64,000 nt of DNA from Ichthyophis bannanicus (lineage: Eukaryota > Chordata > Amphibia > Gymnophiona > Ichthyophiidae). Below the pieces are notes generated by a model. The model was not told the DNA's origin. It worked only from the letters and a program-made list of their open reading frames with translations, and ran no database searches. Location: positions 984,041,637-984,105,636 of the forward strand of contig CM066034.1 in assembly GCA_033557465.1 (NCBI GenBank). Reading direction: 5' to 3'. The translations under genes were made by a program, and so were the position numbers. Of this stretch, positions 32,696 to 44,369 are shown in pieces (positions within the stretch are counted from its first letter, which is position 1; each line of letters begins with the position of its first letter).

Positions 32696-33000
32696 TGATA
32701 TATATTTGCATGCATCTACCTGTTTGTAGGCCAGAGGTGAACAAAGGTTTTGACAAACATCTACTTGTAAGATGTTTGAGAGCTGGACCGCAAAGATAAA
32801 TAGGGAAGCAAAGTGGGCTAGTGCTCTCTTCTTGTCACAGCTCTTGTTGAAGGAGAGAGGGGGGATATCCTAGTCTATCTTTGTCTCTGTCCATCTTTCT
32901 TTTTGCCCTGTATAGAAGTTAAAGCCACTTTTGAAACAGGCAGTGAGAGAGGCTACAAATGCACATCTAGCCTGGGCACCTGCTTTCCAATGGCATCCCC
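32696..33000. other. Unassigned, no supported gene
   Basis: No frame above 60 codons with a recognised feature. Ends at the first minisatellite units. Confidence 0.3.
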
Positions 33001-33100
33001 CTCATCCATTGATTCACTCGGCCCTGTCATACATTGATAACCCCCAATCCACTCACCCCTTCCATTGATCACCCCCATCCATTGAGTCACTCAGCCTTGT
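33001..33100. repeat. Minisatellite, left block (~77-bp unit)
   Basis: Phrases cattgattcactcggccc, cattgataacccccaatcc and cactcagccttgt match the unit seen from 34323 to 35265. Continuation is interrupted by a minus-strand L2-like element. Confidence 0.75.
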
Positions 33101-34322
33101 TAATCATTTATCGGGATTTGATTGACCCCCTTAACGAGGCAGACAGAACGGTTTACAGAATAAAAAAATTACACACATAGTAAAGGCAGAAGAAGAAAGG
33201 GACTCTTTATTATGATAGGAAAGGGGGGGAGCAGAGTAGAGTAGTAGAAAGAGGAGATGGGCAGTAGACAGTTGCTTATTGGGGCTTACAAGGTGGTCTG
33301 GCTATCTATAGAACAGGTCTCACGTGGCTTCTTTCCAAACGCTTGGATGAATATGTTTTAAGGAGCTTTTTAAACTTGGGGAATGACTATTCCAACCTAA
33401 GGTGGAAGGGAAGGCAGTTCCAGAGAGCAGGGGCAACAAATAAAAATGCAGAATGGCATGTGGATTCATGTTTAGCATGTGCGGGGGATGGGAGGACGAG
33501 GCGACTATGTTGGAGGGAATGAAGACAGCGTTGCGGCCCGTAGGGGAAAGTCAAGGAGGAAAGATATTGTGGGGCTCGTATATGAGGATGAGGACTTTGA
33601 AGTGGATCCTTTGTGGGTAAGGGAGCCAATGGTGTTGAATGAGTTGGGGTGTGATGTGATCGAATCTTCTGGCCTGAGTGAGGGCATGGATAGAGGGTTG
33701 GAGATGTTTTAGCTGGTGTTGTGGAAGTCCGGTGAATATGATACTACAGTAGTCGAGACGTGTGATGACAGTTCTGAGCAGAAGTGTAGCCATGGTCACC
33801 TGGTCAAAGAAAGGGTGAAGAGCCCGAAATCTGTGAAGGGCTGAAAATGCAGAGCGAGTAAGATGAGAAATGTGAGTGGAGAAAGAGTTCAGAATCTATG
33901 TGGATACCAAGGTATTTAAAAGAAGGGAGTAATGAGATGGTGGTAGTGCAAAGTGAGGGGGCCAGAGAAGAAGAGTACTTGGAGCCTGTGATCCAGGTGG
34001 CAATGGTCTTAGAGGGGTTATGTTTTAGTGAATTATTATACAACCAAGCTGAAATGATGCCAGGGTAGAATTAATGATGGAAAGTCATGCAAGGAGTAAG
34101 ATATAATCCGTAAATATATAGAAAGTGATACCCAGAGATTGAATGAGGGTGGTTAGGGGACTGAGGAAGATATTGAACAGGAGGGGGGATAGTGCTGACC
34201 CTTGAGGGACCCCACAAGGGAGGGAATGGGAGCAGATGAAGGGTTGTGACAGAGGACTTGGTAGGAACGATCATGAAGGAAGGAAGAAGACCACGAAAGA
34301 ACAGTGCCCTGGAGACCCAATC
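33101..34322 (-). pseudogene. L2-like LINE, degenerate RT, minus strand
   Basis: Minus-strand frames give, in order, a YIYGLYL-like remnant of the catalytic box, FKYLGIHIDSELFLHSHFSS, RLDYCSIIFTGLP, HITPQLIQHHWLP and APALWNCLPFHLR. These are the successive C-terminal motifs of an L2-type RT, spread over four frames. The 3' end near 33101-33165 includes gtaaaccgttctg and aaatgatta when inverted. The element lies within the minisatellite. Confidence 0.7.
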
Positions 34323-35265
34323 TAACCCCTTATCCACTCACTCAGCCCTGTCACCCATTCATAAACCACCCGTCCAGTCACCCACCCCCTCCAGCGATCA
34401 CGCCTTCATCCACTGACTCACTCATCCCCGTCACTCATTCATAATCCCCCATCCACTCACTCACCCACCCCCTCCACTGATTACCCCCTCATTCACTGAC
34501 TCATTCAACCTCATCATCCATTCATAACCCCCATCCATTTGCCCTTTCACTGATCACCCCCTCATCCATTGACTCACTCAGCCCCATCACTCATTCATAA
34601 CCCCCATCCACTTACCCATCTACTGATCACCCCCTTATCCACTGACTCACTCCCACCCTCTGCCCCTCTGCCCCATCACCCATTCATAATCCTCCTTCCA
34701 CTCCTCACTCATTCACTCCTACACTGATTATTCCCTCCTCCATTGTCTCATTAATTCCTATCAGCCATTCATAACCCCCATCACTCACTCACTCATCCCT
34801 CCACTGATCACCCCTCACCCCCTCCACTGATCACCCCCAACACCCATTCATAACCCCCATCTACTCTCTCACCCCTCCACTGATCACCCATTCATCACTG
34901 ACTCACCAACCCCATCACCCATTTATAATCCTCATCCGTTCAATCCTATCAGCCATTCATAAGCCCCATCACTCACTCACTCACCCCTCCACTGATCACC
35001 CCTCATCCATTTACTCATTCAGCGCCCTCACCCATTCATAACCTCCCATCTACTCACTCACCCCTCCACTGATCACCCATTAATCACTGGCTCACCATTT
35101 ATAACCCTCATCCGTTCAGTCCTATCAGCCATTCATAAGCCCCATCACTCACTCACCCCCTCCACTGATCACCCCTGATCCATTTACTCATTCAGCACCC
35201 TCATCCATTCATAACCTCCCATCTACTCACTCACCCCTCCACTGATCACCCCCTCTCCATTGACT
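34323..35265. repeat. Minisatellite, main block (~77-bp unit)
   Basis: About 12 degenerate units of the form cactgatcaccccctcatcc, then attgactcactcagcc and ccatcacccattcataaccc. Copies vary in length and sequence. No conserved direct repeat and unique spacer structure is present, which rules out a CRISPR array. Confidence 0.9.
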
Positions 35266-35492
35266 CACTCTACTACTAGTACTATTACTACTAATCATTT
35301 GTATAGCACCATAAGGCCTATGTAGCGCTGTACATAAAGATGTAAGACACAGTCCCTGCTCATCAGAGCTTACAATCTAATCAAGATGTAAAAATATCAC
35401 AAAACTGGGGACTAGAGTATGGCAAGATACACAAAAGTAGTGAACAAGAGAGTGCGGGGCAGCAGGATGCAAAAGAAGCCTCATAGGGATAT

Positions 35493-35526
<34 letters not shown>

Positions 35527-35945
35527 GTTGTTATATACTGTTTTTCTACGAGGCAAAATGGTTTACAAGGAGCAGGAAATGAAAGTTTACATAGAACAGT
35601 TGAAACTATGTACAGGTCAACAAAGGGTTGGTTTTTAGCCTGGATTTGAATAGGGCCAGAGAAGGAGCCCGACGCACCAACTTGGGTAGTTTGTTCCAAG
35701 CATATGAAGCGGCAAGGTGTAATGGATGAAGTCTGGAGTTGGCAGTGGCAGAGAAGGGCACAGATAAGAAGGATCTGCCAGAGGAGCAGAGTTCCTGAGG
35801 AGTAGTGTAGAGTGAGATAAGAGAGGAAAGGTATGAGCAGTGAGGAACCGTAGAATGAATGTAGGTAAGTAGGAGAAGTTTGAACTGGATACGGAAATGG
35901 ATAGGGAGCCAGTGAAGTGACGAGAAGAAGGGTTACATGAGCATA
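35266..35945 (-). mobile_element. Composite L2-type LINE 3' ends inserted in the minisatellite
   Basis: Minus strand. 35266-35490 is the trinucleotide-tailed 3' end (ctactactaatcattt, ctgctcatcagagctt). 35490-35945 has a TTTA tail, then a different L2 3' UTR, and C-terminal codons (LPTPDFIHYTLPLHMLGTNY). Two L2 subfamilies therefore meet here, one probably inserted in the other. Minisatellite units resume at 35946. Confidence 0.7.
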
Positions 35946-36165
35946 GTGGCACTGTCACTGAACTCCATCACACATTCATAACCCCCATCTACTCACACCC
36001 CCTCTCCACTGATCACCCCCTCATCATTCAGCCTCATGACCCATTCATAACATCCCATCTACTCACTCACCCCTCAACTGATCACCCCCTCATCCATTGA
36101 CTCACTTAGCCCCATCACCCATTCATAACCCTCCCTCCACTCACGCAGCCCTCACAGCACTCATA
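35946..36165. repeat. Minisatellite, right block
   Basis: Units continue with cataacccccatctactcac, cactgatcaccccctcatc and cattgactcacttagccc. Ends near 36165. Confidence 0.8.
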
Positions 36166-36784
36166 GCCTCCCCGTGTGCCGAATCAGCCATGCCCACTTT
36201 CTCCCCGCACTCTGTTAGTGCAACATGCCTTGGTGCAATGCTTACAGCATACACTCTTTAACTTGTTGCTATATGACCTTCATTTGCACTCTGAGTTATT
36301 TTAATTGTGCAATACTGAGAAAGTGCTACCAAACTGATACAAAAAATTCAGTTTACAGGTCTGGGTACAATGTGCTGGCATTAATAGTATATAACAAAAA
36401 AGAACAAGACTGCAGGCGATACAAAATGTGCTTTCTGTAGATGGATGGAGACTAAGCTTCCACGTGTAAAGATGTGGTTCTCAAAAAATATTAAACTTGC
36501 TTGAGATGGAAAAATTGATTGCATTCAGAGCAATGGGTTCAGATAATTTATTTCACTGAATGGAATTTCTCTATTAAACATTTCTGATGCAATAAGTAAG
36601 AAGTTTGAAGGGTCTAGTTGGCATAACAATCACACTTTTCTGGCATAGCCTAATTGAATGTCCTAACCTTTATTTGGGCTTTAATCAAAGCGTTGGGGAG
36701 AGAAAGGTATCACTGCGAAGGGACAGATGGAGAGAGAAGTCATCCATTTAATTTTTTAAACTTTGTTTTGTTGGATGCCAATCT
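36166..36784. other. Unassigned, no supported gene
   Basis: No repeat or domain recognised. Confidence 0.3.
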
Positions 36785-38330
36785 GAGAGAAGGTGATTGT
36801 AAATGGAACTCACTCGGATGAAAGGAAGGTGATTAGCGGTGTGCCCCAGGGATCTGTCTTGGGACCGGTACTGTTCAATGTATTTGTGAGTGATATTGCT
36901 GAAGGACTGAATGGAAAAGTCTGTCTTTTTGCTGATGACACGAAAATCTGCAACAGAGTGGACTCCCCTGAGGGAGTGGATTACGTGAGAAAAGATCTAC
37001 AAAAGCTGGAAGAATGGTCTAATGCTTGGCAGTTAAGATTTAATGTGAAGAAGTGCAGTGTCATGCATTTGGGATGCAGAAATCCAGGGAATTGTATGCG
37101 ATAGGGGGCGAGAGTTTGCACAGACCAGGAGAAGGACCTGAGATCTGAGGATCTAAAGGTGGAAAAACAGTGTGTCAAGGCGGTGGCCAAAGCCAGAAGG
37201 ATGCTGAGTTGCATACAGAGAAGAATTGCTAGCAGAAAGGAGGAGTTATTAATGCCACAGTACAAGTCACTAGGAGTATTGTGTTCAGTTTTGGAGACCA
37301 TGGAGGTCATTCACGAACATAGGCTGCAGGGCTGCACGTCCTGGCAGAACGTACAGCCCCACAAGCCGTCCATTCCGGATTCCCCTTCCGGCTCTCCCTG
37401 TACATCCTGTGCATCAGGATGGGGAAAGTCACAGGGGGGAGGGAACAGGGCGGAGCAGGGGCGGGCCAGCCCGGCAGCATGTACAGGGCCAATTCAGGTC
37501 ATGGCCCTGTACGTGCTGCCAGGCCCATGGGGATGAGCAGCAGGGAACTGGGAGGCTGGAGCCGCGGATGTTGGGGGCATTTGCAGGGAGGACATCCCTG
37601 CAGGCCTGATTCTGGCTACCATGGGAACATTTTGTTCCCGTGGACCAGAACTGGGTCCAAACAGTCCCGTCATCATTGGAAATGTCCGGATGGCCCAGAA
37701 GTCCCCCTCGATGAATTCAGCTCCATATCTCATAAAGGATATAAAAAGAGTTGAAACGGTTCAGAGGAAGGCGACCAAAATGATTTGGAGCTTGTGTCAG
37801 ACGACATATTTGAAGAGACTTGAAGACCTAAATATGTATATGCTAAAGGAGAGGAGGGACAGGGGAGATGTGATACAGACCTTTAAAAACTTAAAGGGTA
37901 TTAATGAACAAACAAACCTTTTCAAAGATGGGGAAGCTGTAAAACTAGAGGGAGTAACATGAAGCTTCAAGGAGGTAAATTGAAAGGCAAAATCAGGAAA
38001 TACTTTTTCACTGAAAGGGTGGTAGATGCTTGGATGCCCTTTTGATGGAGGTGGTGGGGCAAATACAATGACAGAATTCAAAATGGCATGGGACAGACAC
38101 AGTGGATCCCTTTATAGCAACAGGATAAAATCATAATAAACTTAACTATCTCTTATATCTCAACAAATAGGGATGACCTGCATGGAGCGGTGGGTACACC
38201 CCTAAACCAAACGCATGGGGAGGGGTGACCTGCACAGAGTGCAGTTGCACCTACTCTTGCCACCTTGCTGGGTGGACTAGATGGGCCATACTGGTCTTTA
38301 TCTGTCATCATATACCATATTACTATGACT
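36785..38330 (+). pseudogene. CR1 LINE (RT C-terminal part and 3' end), split by a palindromic repeat
   Basis: Frame 36793-37104 reads [45 protein letters not shown] and FNVKKCSVMHLG: CR1 RT motifs with intact FADD. Downstream codons (KAVAKARRMLSCIQRR) run to about 37302, where a palindromic repeat enters. CR1 resumes at about 37718 (LIKDIKRVETVQRKATKMIW) and ends near 38330 with a ggtctttatctgtcatc 3' terminus. Confidence 0.8.
37303..37717. repeat. GC-rich palindrome-mosaic repeat, copy 3, inserted in CR1
   Basis: The CR1 reading breaks after TTTTGGAGACCAT and resumes at CCATATCTCATAAAGG. The insert begins ggaggtcattcacgaac and ends, when inverted, ggagctgaattcatcg, which suggests short terminal inverted repeats. 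It contains catgtacagggcc near 37480 pairing with ggccctgtacgtg near 37503, and agccccacaag and catcctgtgcatcagg phrases. The plus-strand frames across it are accidental. Confidence 0.6.
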
Positions 38331-38549
38331 TCTGCTTTAGTGGGAAATGTTTTCATTAAAATGGTGGCATCTAACCATGGAAGCAGAGGTAACATAATGG
38401 TATAGTAAATAATGGCAGATAGGTTGAAATGGGCCCTCTAGAGTGCCCATAAGGGTGCTTAGGGTTGTAACTGTCTCTCCCTGCATGTTCTCCCAACCCC
38501 ACACCATCTTCTTAGAAGTACAAAGATCTGCAGTTTTGAGCTGATGGTT

Positions 38550-38820
38550 CCGCTACTTGGTTTCCATCCTCTTGACATTCAGGGATCCCTCTGTGTTTGT
38601 CCTATGCTTTATTCAATTCCATCCCTGCTTTGTTTCTACCACTTCTTCATTCCAAGCATCCATCACCTTTTCCATTAAAAAATATTTCCTGATGTTTCTT
38701 CTGAGTCTACCTCTTTGGAACTCCATATCATGTCCCCTAGTATTACAGCTTCTTTTCCCTTGGAAAGAGTCTCTTTCTTGTACATTAATACCTTTCAGGT
38801 ATTCAATGTAACCAGTAGGT
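38550..38820 (-). mobile_element. CR1 3' fragment, minus strand
   Basis: Inverted, it reads through gaatacctgaaaggtattaa, then agaagctgtaatactagg and aaatattttttaatggaaaa, the stretch before the 3' UTR of CR1, as in 37900-38010. It has no 3' terminus. Confidence 0.6.
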
Positions 38821-39565
38821 TAAAATAAATACCTGTTTGGTATTAATGCCCCAGGAGGGGTGCAGAGCTTCATTCCTAGGACCCAGAGAGAGAGCACTGG
38901 AGCCTCAGATAAATTTTAAAAAGTGTAATCCCGGATTTGCACGCTTTAAAAAGTCTATTTTATTGCTAAATTTAAGTTTAATTTAAAACAATCCCAGCCC
39001 CATAGGAAAGCATTGAGGGGCTGGGGGAAGTGCAGGGATCTCTTTAGTGAGCAGTCTTTCAGGAGGGAAACTGCAGAGACTGATGCAGGGAGGCAGTATT
39101 TAAATTTGCTGCTTCAAAGGCTTAAAAGAACAGCACAGAACTCTAGGATATATTCTGATGTGTTACGTATTTGGTGTGGGGGGGGGGGGAGTGCCCTTTT
39201 CCAGAGAAGTGCTGGGGTACTATTTGCATTTCTAATGGGGGAAGACCACTAAACAGCTTATCTTGGGAGGACTGAAGTGAAGCTGAAAGAAGCAGTTGAG
39301 GGTTGGCAAAGAAGAGGGAAGGAGGTCTGTGTATGCTTAGAAAGTTTAAGGTAACTGGAAATTGGGTTAAAAAGGTTTAACTTTGTTAAGTCATTGGTCT
39401 GCTTATTGTTTGATATCTGCTTAGAGAGAGAATTGGAAGACAGAGAGTTAGCAGACTCTGAGTTTTATTAATTGTGTCCTGTGTTTGAAGCACAGATTTG
39501 CTGGGTACAAGCTGTATTGGAGGGAAAGGATTTGCTCAAACAGCTCAGAGCAGAACCTTTTGACA
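38821..39565. other. Unassigned flank of the L1-type element
   Basis: AG-rich sequence with a G10 run near 39179. No domain or repeat family is recognised. Confidence 0.3.
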
Positions 39566-39850
39566 GTGTTTTCATTTATGTTGAAACATTTTTTATTATT
39601 AGAAATAACCCACCAGCATACAGCACAGTGCATCCCAGTACAACAATATGGTAACAGCAATTCAGCAAGAATACAAGAGACAATGCACAACAGCGTACAT
39701 CACACCAGGCCAACATCATATAGAAGAAAGATTGAAACATGAAGACCGCTGATACAGCATAGAGGAAACATACATAACCAACAGCAGATGGTACTGAACC
39801 ACCGCGCTCACCAAAATATCCAGGGAGGAGTGCACCCTCTTGGCAGGAAG

Positions 39851-39883
39851 CACCCCACCCCACCCCACCCCACCCCACCCACC
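39851..39883. repeat. (CCCCA)n simple repeat
   Basis: Six or more tandem ccccac pentamers in the L1 3' UTR region. The complementary minus strand has G4 runs and could form a G-quadruplex. Confidence 0.8.
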
Positions 39884-40174
39884 AACCAAACCCCCCCCCT
39901 CCCCGTTGGGATATAGTCAAGCACGTGCCACCCGTTAGTCCCAACACGGAGTAATACAAAGAGCTTGGACAAGCCCAGGGTGGTTTCTGCTCCCAGGCTC
40001 GTCCCCAGCTAGGCAACCATCCCCCCAAAGACCCATGAAAGTCCCGTTCCTTCCCAATCCTATCCCACCCCCCCAATGCCACCCACCCTGATAACCATGC
40101 TAATAATCCAACCCAACCCCTATATCCACCCCCCCTTTTTTTATTCCCCCCTTCCCCCCCCCCCCCCGAACCAA

Positions 40175-43138
40175 CTAGCCAAGGTACAGACTGTCAGGGC
40201 TGCTACTGCCGGCACACAGGCAGAGCCATCTGAGAAAGAAGACCAGAGAAAGCAAGACCAGAACGGGAGAAGATTGTGGGTGAGCAAAAGTATAAGGAGC
40301 GTTATCGGAGAGAGAAAGAACAAGAGAAAGAAAAAGAAGAAAAATAAGAAAGAAGAAAAGAGGAAGAAAAGAAGAAGAAAGGGGCCCAAGACACAAGAGA
40401 AAAGAAAGGGAAAGAGAGAAGAAAGAAAAACAAGAAGAACAAGGAGGAGAAATGAGAAAGAGGGAAAAAGGAGATCTAAGAGGGAGCGCAAAGAAGAGAA
40501 AAGAGAGACAAAGAAGTAAAGGCATACTCAGAATCCTGCTATGCACCCGCCAGGGCAAAGATTGCAGATGAGGACCCCAGCTATCCAGGAAACAGTGCCA
40601 ACGACAGGCTGCCCCACGGGCACGTAACATTTCCATAAGCAGGAGCCTATGGAGCTGTATCCTCCAAAGGCCATATGTTGGGCCCCGGGCCTCGAGCCAC
40701 TGTTGTAAGATTACCTGACGAGCGGGCACCAATACCAGACGTAACCAACGCAAAGCCGCAGGCCCCAGCACTGCCCCCCACGAATCCTCCCAGACATCTA
40801 GAACAGCATTCCCTGCAGACAAAACTACCGACTGCTGGAGGCACACCGTTAGATGCCCCATTATGCGCCCCCAATAAACCCGAATCTGAGGGCATTTCCA
40901 AAACATGTGGCCCAGAGACCCTCTAGGCTCAGCGCAACGCGGGCAACAGTGAGTAGTACCCACTCCGGCGCGCCAGGCCCTCAAGGGGGCAAAATACAGA
41001 CGACGTAATACTTTGTATTGAGTGTCTCTGTACAGCACCGACACAGTCAGTGAGGTAATATCAGCCAGGCTACGGAGCAATCCATCACCCTGAACTTCTT
41101 CTCCCAACTCTGCAGTCCATGCCCCTGCCAGAGAGTCGATGCCCAGGGGCAAGGCCGCCTCCCACAACATATTGTGCAACCAAGATACCCGCGTCCCGGA
41201 CTCGCCCCCCAATAACGCAAGCTCAACCACCAAGCAAATTTCCGTTCGTAAATGTACCCGGGGGACCCGCCGAACAAAGCTACGGAGTTGGGCATACAAG
41301 AAAAGGTCACGACCCTCCAGAGCGTAATGTTGGCATAGCCTGGGGAAACCCACCATCTCGCCTTCCGGGGTGACCACGTGCTCGAGATTCACTATCCCCA
41401 ATTGTTCCCACCGTGAAAACTGTGATCCCCCCATACCGGGGGCGAAATCAGGATTACCCTTAATAGGAAGATAAGGGGAGGAAGCCGCGCATAGCCCCCT
41501 CTCCCGGCAGAAGAGCCTCCAGGCCGTCCGCACGGGAGCGAGCACCACCCTCGAAAAAGTACTCTCGAGCCCTTTAATCGGGGTGACGTGTAAAAGATAT
41601 CGCAATTGAAAGGGATACGCTGCGCCCCGGAGCATCGCCATAGGAGAGTAATCCTCCAGATCCCACAACCAATCACGAGCAAAGCGCAGCAAACAAGCGA
41701 TGTTATATTTCCGAATATCTGGGAAACCCAGCCCGCCCAAGCTGCGAGGCTGACTGAGGACCTCAAGGCGAACCCTCGGTCTCCGCCCCTGCCACAAAAA
41801 GCTGTTTAACAGGCGCCTCAAACGCCGGAGATCGAGGCGTTGGAGAAGCAACGGGAGAGTCTGGAGCATATAGAGGAGCTTAGGGAAGATGACCATTTTA
41901 CACAGGGCTACTCGCCCCCCCAAGGAGAGTGGCAAATCATGCCATTTGCCAACACAGGTGTCGACCGCCTGCAATACCTTAGAGACATTCAAACGATAGA
42001 GCTCCCCGACATTCCCCGGTAAATAGATGCCTAAATATTTGAAATGGCCACTCGCCCATTTTAAAGGAAAGGTGTCCGGCCACCCCCAGTGCCCACCCTC
42101 GCCAATCAACATAGCTTCAGACTTGTCAAGATTAAGGCGGAAACCCGAGGGAACCCCGTAATCCCGAATAAGCTGTAACAAAATGGGAAGCCCCGTAAGG
42201 GGGTCACCCAGATGAACCAAAAGATCATCCGCAAAGGCCGCTACGCGGAAGTCCTCCCTCCCCACTGAGACACCATGAAATCCGACATCGGATCGAATTC
42301 GAATTAAGAGCGGTTCCAAAGTCAGAACGAATAGAAGGGGCGACAGCGGACAACCCTGACGCATTCCCTTCTGGATCGCAAAGTTGGCAGTCAATGCTCC
42401 GTTAATCATAAGGGCTCCAAGCGGGTTAGCATACAAGAGTCTGATCACATCCACAAAGAACCCTGTAAAACCCATCGCGTCCAGCACTTGATACATAAAG
42501 CCCCAGTTCACTCTGTCAAATGCTTTCTCAGCGTCGAAACTGATGAGCAAGGAGCGCTGCCCTGCCCGGCGTCCCGCACAAAGAGAGAGCAGGATCCGCT
42601 GGAGACTATACGCCGCATGGCGGCCACGAATGAACCCCACCTGGTCCCGATGTATCAGCGTCGGTAAAATAGCGGCTAACCGATCCGCCATTTTTTTCGC
42701 GAGGATCTTAATATCGACATTTAAAAGTGAAATGGGTCGGTAGGACCCCGGAAGAAGAGGATCCCGCCCCGGCTTAGGTAGAATGGTAACCACGGCCTTA
42801 TTCGGCTCAAAAGGGAAGGCCCCGCGCAGCACCAGATCGTCAAAATAGCCCACCAGGGGAGCGACCACAGCATCCCCCAGAAGTTTATAGAACTCTCCCC
42901 TATAGCCATCCACCCCCGGAGCTCTGCCATTCTTGAGGTTCTTAATGCCCGCCTGTACCTCCTGGCCTGAGATAGGCTGGTTGAGAGCCTGTAAATGCTC
43001 CGCATTAAGTCGTGGCAGAGCACAGCCCGCCAGAAATGTGCGTCCCTCCTGCACCCCATCTCCCTCCCCTGCATACAAATGCCGAAAAAAATCTAGGAAA
43101 GCACACTCAATGTCTTCTGCAGATTTGCAGAGTCCCAT
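40175..43138 (-). pseudogene. L1 ORF2, reverse transcriptase and C-terminal part
   Basis: A long frame beginning near 43138. Motifs in order: LPKPGRDPLLPGSYRPISLLN, QVGFIRGRHA, SFDAEKAFDRVNW, KGMRQGCPLSPLLFVLTL, and the catalytic FADD in VAAFADDLLVHLG. Later KYLGIYLP and the Cys-His cluster CCPRCAEPRGSLGHMFWKC are typical L1-type C-terminal signatures. The last ~120 residues are Leu, Phe and Ser repeats, read through a pyrimidine-rich 3' UTR tract, so the true stop was probably lost. The start is not a natural one: codons continue from the endonuclease frame, offset by one base near 43135. Confidence 0.85.
40295..40520. repeat. Purine tract (plus strand) in the L1 3' UTR
   Basis: Over 200 bases of nearly uninterrupted A and G, for example agaaagaagaaaagagg. 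On the element's sense strand this is polypyrimidine. It explains the Lys/Arg-rich plus-strand frame at 40076-40519 and the Leu/Phe-rich tail of the ORF2 frame. It is not a gene. Confidence 0.8.
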
Positions 43139-44321
43139 CCGCGCGTTTAACAGCCCCGATGCATTGGGGTCCCCCCGGGGGCCTCACCAAAGAAGACATC
43201 AACTTCCCCGTCTTGTTACCATGCTGATACAACTGATATCGGTAGTATAGCATCGATTTTTGGGCCCGGCTGTGGAGAAGCGTCTCCAATTCTGTTTGGA
43301 TTTCCCGCAGATATCTATGGTTCGCAGCAGTCTTACGTCCAGCCACCACCCTCCGTGCTTTGCCCAATTCACACTCGAGCAACAAAATCCTCTGCTGCAA
43401 CTGTTTACGCTTCTGGCTATGAAAGCTAATGATCTCCCCACGAAGAACAGCCTTCCCCGCTTCCCAAAAGAGAGCAGGAGAGATGTCCGGGCGGTCATTA
43501 AAAGCCACATACTCCTTCCAGCGGGCTCGAAGGTGCGCCTCGAATAGCACATCCCCACTGAGATCCAATGGGTATCTCCAGAGACGATTACGGCGAGGAC
43601 CAGCACCCCGGAGCTCCAAGAGCACCATCGCATGGTCTGACAAAACAGAGGACCCGATCTCGGCCCGGGAGACCCGACTAAATAGCGAATCCGAAATCAA
43701 GAAGAAATCAATACGGGACCACGTGCCGTGAGCTCGAGACAGGTGGGTATAATCCCGATCCCCCGGGTGCAGGACCCGCCAAATATCCAAAAGCCTGTGT
43801 GCCTCGCAGAGCCCCCACAAGCGCCGCCGGGCCCTCCGACTGCCACCCCCCGTCGTACCCGAGCGATCCAGCGTGACTTCCAGCACTTCGTTGAAATCCC
43901 CTCCCAGTATAACCTGATAACCACCAGTATCAGCCAAGAAGCGGGTAAGCGCCAAGTAAAAACTAGATTCATACACATTCGGGCCATAGGCAGAACATAG
44001 AGCAACTTTTACACCGTTCATCAAGCCCCATACACAGACATACCGACCCTCCGGGTCCGCTACAACCCGCTCTTCGACCCAACTCACAGTTTTATTGATC
44101 AAGATAACCACACCCCTCTTTCTTCCCACCGCTGGAGCCCCATATAAACGAGTAAATGGCCCCTTGCACAGCTTAGCATGTTCGGCTGCGGACTGGTGGG
44201 TCTCCTGCAACATGATTACATTTAACCGCTGACGCTTAAGATGTTGAAACACTTTGTAACGCTTCATGGGGGAGCCCAGCCCACAGACATTCCAAGAGGC
44301 TACTCTAATAGGCTCACCCAT
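43107..44321 (-). pseudogene. L1 ORF2, endonuclease part
   Basis: From an ATG at 44321 (an earlier ATG exists at 44369) the frame reads IRVASWNVCGLGSPMKR, MLQETHQS, GRKRGVVILIN, VILGGDFNEVL, SRIDFFLISDSLF and LSDHAMVLLEL: the L1-type endonuclease motifs, all in place. It ends at 43107 after PGGPQCIGAVKRADG, but the RT frame starts 31 bases earlier at 43138 in another phase. One 1-base shift therefore separates two domains that were once one protein. Both halves are otherwise open. Confidence 0.85.
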
Positions 44322-44369
44322 AATCGTGAATCCAATGGATCTGCCATAGAACATTATGCCAACGAACAA

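Noticed and set aside
34323..35265. CRISPR array
   Set aside because: The whole unit is repeated with drift; there are no conserved repeats with unique spacers, and the genome is eukaryotic.
37159..37754. Plus-strand frames of 111-125 aa
   Set aside because: They run from CR1 codons into an inserted palindromic repeat; no continuous protein.
40076..40519. 147-aa Lys/Arg-rich protein
   Set aside because: Antisense to the L1 3' UTR purine tract; pure low complexity.
41119..44005. Plus-strand frames of 60-105 aa across the L1
   Set aside because: Shadows of the L1 endonuclease and RT frames.
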